DNA from: Armatimonadota bacterium
Lineage (GTDB): Bacteria > Armatimonadota > Chthonomonadetes > Chthonomonadales > Chthonomonadaceae
Length of the DNA stretch: 5,666 nucleotides
Reading direction: 5' to 3'
Assembly (NCBI GenBank): GCA_026392135.1
Contig: JAPLCR010000174.1
Coordinates: forward strand, 1-5,666
Both the position numbers and the translations under genes were made by a program. The number at the start of each line of letters is the position of its first letter. The stretch's first letter is position 1. Of the stretch, positions 4,419-5,666 are shown one piece after another. The notes beneath the pieces are model-generated. The model ran no database searches, was not told the DNA's origin, and saw only the letters and a program-made list of their open reading frames with translations.

Positions 4419-5579
4419 TTATAGGGAGACCCACTGTCGGGAGTTTGCCGACTGCTCCACCGCCGCTAGAACCGTCTGATTTTGGTAACCGTCGTAAAAG
4501 TCCGGGTTGAAGGGCGTATTGTTGCCAACCGCCTCTAGAAAGTCCTTTACGAGGTTGATAAAGGTGTGCTCGTAGCCGATAATGTGCGCCACGGGCCAGT
4601 AGGCACTCATGTAGGGCATGAAGCTTTCAGTGGCTTGAATGGTGTGGAAGCCCTGTAGCCCCTGCGGATCATCGGTGACATAGACCTCTAGTTCGTTCAT
4701 GCGCTCAAGGTTAAAGGCGATAGAGCCTTTCTCTCCATTGATCTCCCAGCGATTATAGTTTTTGCGCCCGGGGGCAAGGCGAGTCGCCTCAAAGGTTCCC
4801 GTTGCGCCATTCTCAAATCGCGCAAGGAAGGCGGTCACATCGTCCACCGTCACATCGCCCATCTCCTGCGAGGCGGTAAAGCCCGTCAGCCCGCCTTCGG
4901 TATCGGCAAGCAAAGGGCGCTTCTTGATGAAGGTGTCTGCCATACCGGAAACCTCTGCAAACTCTGTCCCCATTACGAAGCGGGCAGTGTCGATGAGGTG
5001 AGCATTCAGGTCACCATGTGAACCACTTCCCGCAATCGTTTTGTCGAGCCGCCATACGAGCGGAACCGTCGGATCAAGAATCCAGTCTTGCAGATACGTG
5101 CCTCGGAAGTGGCGGATTTTACCCAAACGACCCTCATCTACAAACTGCTTCGCAAGAGCGACGGCAGGGGCTTTACGGTAGTTGTGGCAGATACCGTTTA
5201 TTAACCCAGTCTGTTTGGCGGTCTCATAGGAGGTTTTCGCATCTTCAACCGTAATTGCAAGAGGCTTTTCGCAAAGAACGTGCTTTCCAGCCTTCAACGC
5301 CTCAACGGATATAAGAGCATGGGAATCGTTGGGGGTTCCAATGTCAATAATGTCAATATCGTCGCGGCTAATGACATCTTCCCAGTTAGTTGCATACTCC
5401 TCCCAACCAAATAGCTCTTGTGCAGCTTTCACTTTCTTCTCGCTACGTCCAACCAGAACCTTCATCACAGGCTCCACATCCAAGTCGAAGAAGCGTCCCA
5501 CTTGCCGATAGGCGTTGCTGTGCGCCTTTCCCATGAATTGATAGCCAATAAGGGCTACATTAAGTTTGCGTTTTGCCAT
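4419..5579 (-). CDS. Gfo/Idh/MocA-family sugar dehydrogenase, levoglucosan dehydrogenase-like
   Basis: This 386-residue NAD(P)-dependent oxidoreductase acts on a cyclic sugar or polyol, oxidising or reducing a hydroxyl carbon. The N-terminal Rossmann fold shows NVALIGYQFMGKAHSNAY (7-24). The family lysine motif is CEKPLA (103-108, Lys105). The C-terminal substrate domain carries GSGSHGDLNAHLIDTAR (184-200), where Asp190 and His194 are the likely catalytic residues. The stretch HFRGTYLQDW (157-166) and the AGSG block after it closely resemble, from memory, bacterial levoglucosan dehydrogenase; inositol- or glucoside-dehydrogenase activity is also possible. ATG at 5579 is chosen because GGAG lies 8 bases upstream and the protein then starts where the family does. 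The frame stays open upstream to 5657 but adds only non-family residues. It has its own terminator and no link to arginine synthesis. Confidence 0.92.
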   Translation of the reverse strand: MAKRKLNVALIGYQFMGKAHSNAYRQVGRFFDLDVEPVMKVLVGRSEKKVKAAQELFGWEEYATNWEDVISRDDIDIIDIGTPNDSHALISVEALKAGKHVLCEKPLAITVEDAKTSYETAKQTGLINGICHNYRKAPAVALAKQFVDEGRLGKIRHFRGTYLQDWILDPTVPLVWRLDKTIAGSGSHGDLNAHLIDTARFVMGTEFAEVSGMADTFIKKRPLLADTEGGLTGFTASQEMGDVTVDDVTAFLARFENGATGTFEATRLAPGRKNYNRWEINGEKGSIAFNLERMNELEVYVTDDPQGLQGFHTIQATESFMPYMSAYWPVAHIIGYEHTFINLVKDFLEAVGNNTPFNPDFYDGYQNQTVLAAVEQSANSRQWVSL

Positions 5580-5587
5580 GAGTATGA

Positions 5588-5591
5588 CTCC
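5588..5591 (-). promoter_or_regulatory. Ribosome binding site deciding the dehydrogenase start
   Basis: GGAG lies 8 bases before ATG (5579). It favours this start over the upstream in-frame ATG at 5657. Confidence 0.6.
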
Positions 5592-5637
5592 AATATCATA
5601 AAGTGTAGGGTTTCCATTATTTGAAATACCAAAAGAG

Positions 5638-5646
5638 ATTCTACCA
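5638..5646 (-). promoter_or_regulatory. Possible extended -10 promoter of the dehydrogenase gene
   Basis: TGGTAGAAT is an extended -10 (TGn followed by TAGAAT, the same hexamer as in the argC promoter). Transcription would start near 5631, leaving a leader of about 50 nt. The -35 would fall at the window edge, where GCGTGA is a poor match. A second -10-like TATGAT (5600-5595) is too close to the ribosome site to be preferred. Confidence 0.45.
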
Positions 5647-5666
5647 GAAATACGCACAACTCACGC

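Noticed and set aside
5580..5657. Longer dehydrogenase starting at the upstream ATG (26 extra residues)
   Set aside because: The extra residues precede the normal family N-terminus, while ATG at 5579 has GGAG at 8 bases and fits the family length.

Overview
This 5.7 kb window holds part of an arginine biosynthesis operon and one unrelated gene, all read from the minus strand. Reading along transcription (high to low coordinates): a Gfo/Idh/MocA-family sugar dehydrogenase (5579-4419) closed by its own hairpin terminator; a 547 bp regulatory gap; argC (3871-2810); a small GNAT acetyltransferase overlapping the end of argC; a 334 bp gap; argJ (2026-803); and argB (from 802, running off the window after 267 codons). 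The organism is a bacterium of moderate G+C. The argC-argJ-argB order with a bifunctional-type ArgJ occurs in many phyla. Armatimonadota or a similar free-living lineage is a guess from overall character, not something the sequence proves.

The most interesting part is the argC leader (about 4237-3872). A near-perfect sigma-70 promoter (TTGACA, 17 bp, TAGAAT) drives a leader of about 365 nt. It opens with a 23-codon reading frame that carries the run R-S-R-R-R-R-E-R (six Arg codons in eight) and then a UAG stop. The RNA around and after this frame folds into the three mutually exclusive structures of a classical ribosome-mediated attenuator: a 1:2 hairpin covering the last Arg codons, an antiterminator whose 5' arm contains the stop codon, and an intrinsic terminator with a GUAA-capped stem and six U residues. 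A second terminator-like hairpin with another U6 tract follows. I saw no ARG-box palindrome near the promoter. The simplest reading is that charged tRNA-Arg is sensed by ribosome stalling, much as in the trp and his operons. I do not know of a described arginine version of this for a bacterial argC operon.

The enzymes fit together. ArgB phosphorylates N-acetylglutamate, ArgC reduces the acyl phosphate, and ArgJ moves the acetyl group from N-acetylornithine back to glutamate. The GNAT protein lies inside the operon, so a role in making N-acetylglutamate is possible, but its sequence looks more like the YpeA/RimI type. ArgB carries the N-terminal segment typical of arginine-inhibited N-acetylglutamate kinases, so the pathway appears to be controlled both by enzyme feedback and by the leader RNA.

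The 2027-2360 gap holds imperfect hairpins resembling a dispersed repeat, a short palindrome and a questionable 25-codon frame. I saw no convincing separate promoter for argJ-argB there.
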